Assembly (NCBI GenBank): GCA_030614305.1
Contig: JAUWKH010000084.1
Location: 1 to 7,286 of the forward strand
Reading direction: 5' to 3'
DNA length: 7,286 nucleotides
Source of the DNA: Bacteroidota bacterium
GTDB taxonomy: Bacteria; Bacteroidota; Bacteroidia; Bacteroidales; JADFUO01
The first letter of the stretch is position 1, and the number at the start of each line of letters is the position of its first letter. Under the pieces are notes generated by a model. That model was given only the letters and a program-made list of their open reading frames with translations, did no database searches and was not told the origin of the DNA. Below, in pieces: positions 5,584 through 7,286 of this stretch. The position numbers were made by a program, and so were the translations under genes.

Positions 5584-7235
5584 TGTACATTTATAAAAGG
5601 GAATTTCATTCAACTGCTTATTTTGTAGCATTAATTCTTATGGCTATGAGTCTTCCCTTATCAAAGTTTGTGATGAGTGTTATGCAGTTTACTCTTCTTG
5701 GACTTTGGTTATGGGCAGGTTTTTCTTTTGAAAAAACTTTTGATTTCTTCAAAGAAATTAATTTTTTTAAAGGGCTTATCAATTTCCTGAATTATGTTAT
5801 TATTTTAGGATACAATAATATTATTGATAAGTTCAGGATTTTTTTCAAAAATAAACCCGCATTAGTTCTCACATCGCTTTTTTTCCTTCACGTTATCGGA
5901 TTAATTTACACATCCGATTTTTCTTATGCATTTAAAGACCTCCGTACTAAATTACCGCTCTTTGCATTTCCTGTTATCTTATCTACAATGGAACCACTCA
6001 ATAAAAAAAGGTTCAATTGGGTTATGTTGATGTTCGTAGGAGCTGTTTTAATTGGCACTTTTATTAGCACCCATGTGCTAATGGAACAGGAATTTACAGA
6101 TATCAGAAAAATTTCAATCTTAATTTCCCCTGTAAGATTTAGTTTGAACATAAGCATAGCAATATTTGTTTTAATATATTTTATCTATAAAAAAGAATAT
6201 TTTAATATTACAACTAAAATTATATTTGGAATAATTGCTGCATGGTTAATTATTTTCCAGTTTATTCTAGAATCCGGAATTGGTATAGTTATTTTGTTAA
6301 CTATCAGTTTTGTATTATTTATTTATCTTGTTTTTAACCTGAAAAAACTTTATCTGAAAATCGGAATAATTAGTCTGCTTGTAATAATTCCCATACTTCT
6401 TTATACTTATATTAATGATATTGTGAAAGATTACAACAAAGTGCCGGATATTAATTTTAGTAAGCTTGATAAATTTACTACACTTGGAAATTATTATGTA
6501 CATGATACTGTTTTTCTTGGAATTGAAGATGGGAAATATGTCGGACTCTATCTGTCGAAAAAAGAATTAAAAGCCGCATGGAACAAAAGAAGTTCGTATG
6601 TTTTTGACGGAAAAGACCAAAACGGACAAGAAATAAAATTTACCATTATCAGATTCCTGACTTCAAAAGAGTATCGGAAAGATGCTGAAGGAATCAATAA
6701 ACTGACCGACAAAGAAGTCAAGGCAATTGAACGTGGTATTGCAAATATTAATTATCTTGAAAGTCCTAATCTGAAAACCCGTGTTTCAAAAATACTGATG
6801 GGATACCATAATTTTAAATATGCTTATGACCCTAATGGAAATTCAGTAATGCAGAGGATTGAATATTGGAAAGCATCAATAAATATTATTAAACAACATT
6901 TTCTTTTTGGTGTTGGGACAGGAGATATGAGAGATATTTTTAATGAACAATATGAAAAGATGAACTCCATCCTGAAACTTGAAAATCGTTTGCGTTCTCA
7001 TAATCAATTCATGTCAATATTTATTGCTTTAGGGTTATTGGGATTTATGTGGTTTATTTTTACATTGTTATATCCACCTATAAAAACACGGAAATTCCTT
7101 AATTATTTTTATGTTATCTTTTTTATCACAATTATACTTTCAATGTTTACAGAAGACACCATTGAATCGCAAGCCGGTGTTACATTTTTTGCTTTTTTTA
7201 ATTCTTTTCTGATTTTTAGCCAAAAAAATGAATAA
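5583..7235 (+). CDS. O-antigen ligase/polymerase-like (Wzy/WaaL superfamily) polytopic membrane protein with large soluble insert
   Basis: This is a 550-residue inner-membrane protein. By eye, hydrophobic segments lie near 10-46 (two), 93-110, 123-135, 146-163, 185-201, 211-251 (two), 258-276, 476-497, 506-520 and 529-546. Between 277 and about 428 is a hydrophilic region. The Wzy_C-type signature follows: MQRIEYWKASINII (423-436), then FGVGTGD (442-448), then the RSHNQF block (471-476) with the conserved His473, then a membrane helix starting near 476. Proteins of this superfamily transfer or polymerise lipid-linked glycans on the periplasmic face. Whether this one ligates O-antigen, polymerises repeats or glycosylates protein cannot be told. 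The insert (for example KDAEGI at 366-371 and LTDKEVKAIERGI at 374-386) makes the protein longer than the usual 400-450 residues. The ATG overlaps the S41 protease stop by one base, implying translational coupling. Confidence 0.85.
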   Translation: MYIYKREFHSTAYFVALILMAMSLPLSKFVMSVMQFTLLGLWLWAGFSFEKTFDFFKEINFFKGLINFLNYVIILGYNNIIDKFRIFFKNKPALVLTSLFFLHVIGLIYTSDFSYAFKDLRTKLPLFAFPVILSTMEPLNKKRFNWVMLMFVGAVLIGTFISTHVLMEQEFTDIRKISILISPVRFSLNISIAIFVLIYFIYKKEYFNITTKIIFGIIAAWLIIFQFILESGIGIVILLTISFVLFIYLVFNLKKLYLKIGIISLLVIIPILLYTYINDIVKDYNKVPDINFSKLDKFTTLGNYYVHDTVFLGIEDGKYVGLYLSKKELKAAWNKRSSYVFDGKDQNGQEIKFTIIRFLTSKEYRKDAEGINKLTDKEVKAIERGIANINYLESPNLKTRVSKILMGYHNFKYAYDPNGNSVMQRIEYWKASINIIKQHFLFGVGTGDMRDIFNEQYEKMNSILKLENRLRSHNQFMSIFIALGLLGFMWFIFTLLYPPIKTRKFLNYFYVIFFITIILSMFTEDTIESQAGVTFFAFFNSFLIFSQKNE

Positions 7236-7286
7236 AAATTATCATTACTTTTCAGATTTTCCGTATTTTCGCTTTTCCCAGATAAA
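7228..7286 (+). CDS. Alternative: possible start of a further plus-strand operon gene, truncated by the window edge
   Basis: ATG 7228 overlaps the ligase-like stop by 8 bases (ATGAATAA) and stays open for 19 codons to the edge. The overlap style fits the tightly packed operon upstream. The predicted N-terminus has seven aromatic residues in 19, looks like an antisense shadow, and conflicts with the minus-strand tail listed at 7245-7286, which I slightly prefer. At most one of the two is likely to be real. Confidence 0.22.
   Translation, partial: MNKNYHYFSDFPYFRFSQI
7245..7286 (-). CDS. Possible C-terminal tail of a convergent minus-strand gene, truncated by the window edge
   Basis: On the minus strand from 7286 the frame reads FIWEKRKYGKSEK and then TAA (7247-7245), with TGA directly behind it. 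A lysine-rich, charged tail is typical of the proteins in this window. The stop would lie 9 bp from the stop of the ligase-like gene. An alternative is a plus-strand gene starting at ATG 7228, but its 19 codons are crowded with Phe and Tyr, as expected when a Lys/Glu-rich frame is read from the other strand. Only 13 codons are visible, so function is unknown and the call is weak. Confidence 0.4.
   Translation of the reverse strand, partial: FIWEKRKYGKSEK

Noticed and set aside
6063..6082. Perfect 8-bp stem, 4-nt loop hairpin (ATTAGCAC/GTGCTAAT)
   Set aside because: It lies inside the ligase-like coding frame with no T-tract or regulatory context; a hairpin of this size is plausible by chance.
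5924..6157. Minus-strand 77-codon frame inside the ligase-like gene
   Set aside because: Antisense shadow of a membrane-protein coding region without own motifs.
6315..6503. Minus-strand 62-codon frame inside the ligase-like gene
   Set aside because: Low-complexity I/K/N-rich antisense frame over the start of the soluble insert; no motif.

Overview
This AT-rich window (about 30% G+C by eye) looks like chromosomal DNA of a member of the Bacteroidota, probably an uncultured Bacteroidales-like lineage. The evidence is the gene content (a DUF4271 membrane protein followed by hemD, rnpA, yidD and an S41 protease), the short form of adenylate kinase, TAnnTTTG-type promoter elements, A-rich leaders without Shine-Dalgarno sequences, and proteins rich in K, I, N and F.

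Layout. Positions 1-470 hold the C-terminal two thirds of a Sir2-family NAD-dependent deacylase that runs in from the left edge. Positions 471-891 are a 421-bp convergent spacer with no gene. It holds a 105-bp imperfect inverted repeat, a 12-bp palindrome and three short tandem tracts (units of 7, 10 and 7 bp). Adenylate kinase lies on the minus strand (892-1464). A 138-bp divergent region with promoter-like elements on both strands separates it from a plus-strand run of six genes: DUF4271 protein, uroporphyrinogen-III synthase (hemD, probably starting at TTG), RNase P protein (rnpA), YidD, a PDZ/S41 carboxy-terminal processing protease, and a large O-antigen-ligase/polymerase-like membrane protein. 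Spacings are 47 bp, 41 bp, a 17-bp overlap, 34 bp and a 1-bp stop/start overlap, so the run is probably one operon. The last 51 bases probably hold the tail of a convergent minus-strand gene, though a plus-strand start overlapping the ligase stop cannot be excluded.

How the genes fit together. The operon mixes housekeeping functions (tetrapyrrole synthesis, tRNA 5' maturation) with envelope functions (membrane-protein insertion, periplasmic proteolysis, surface-glycan ligation or polymerisation). rnpA and yidD keep their widespread pairing but are detached from rpmH upstream and yidC downstream, and are attached to hemD/DUF4271 instead. From memory this is an arrangement seen across Bacteroidota.

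No clear undescribed defence, mobile or RNA-based system is visible. The least explained parts are the repeat-laden spacer, the DUF4271 protein, the roughly 150-residue soluble insert of the ligase-like protein, and the non-ATG start of hemD.
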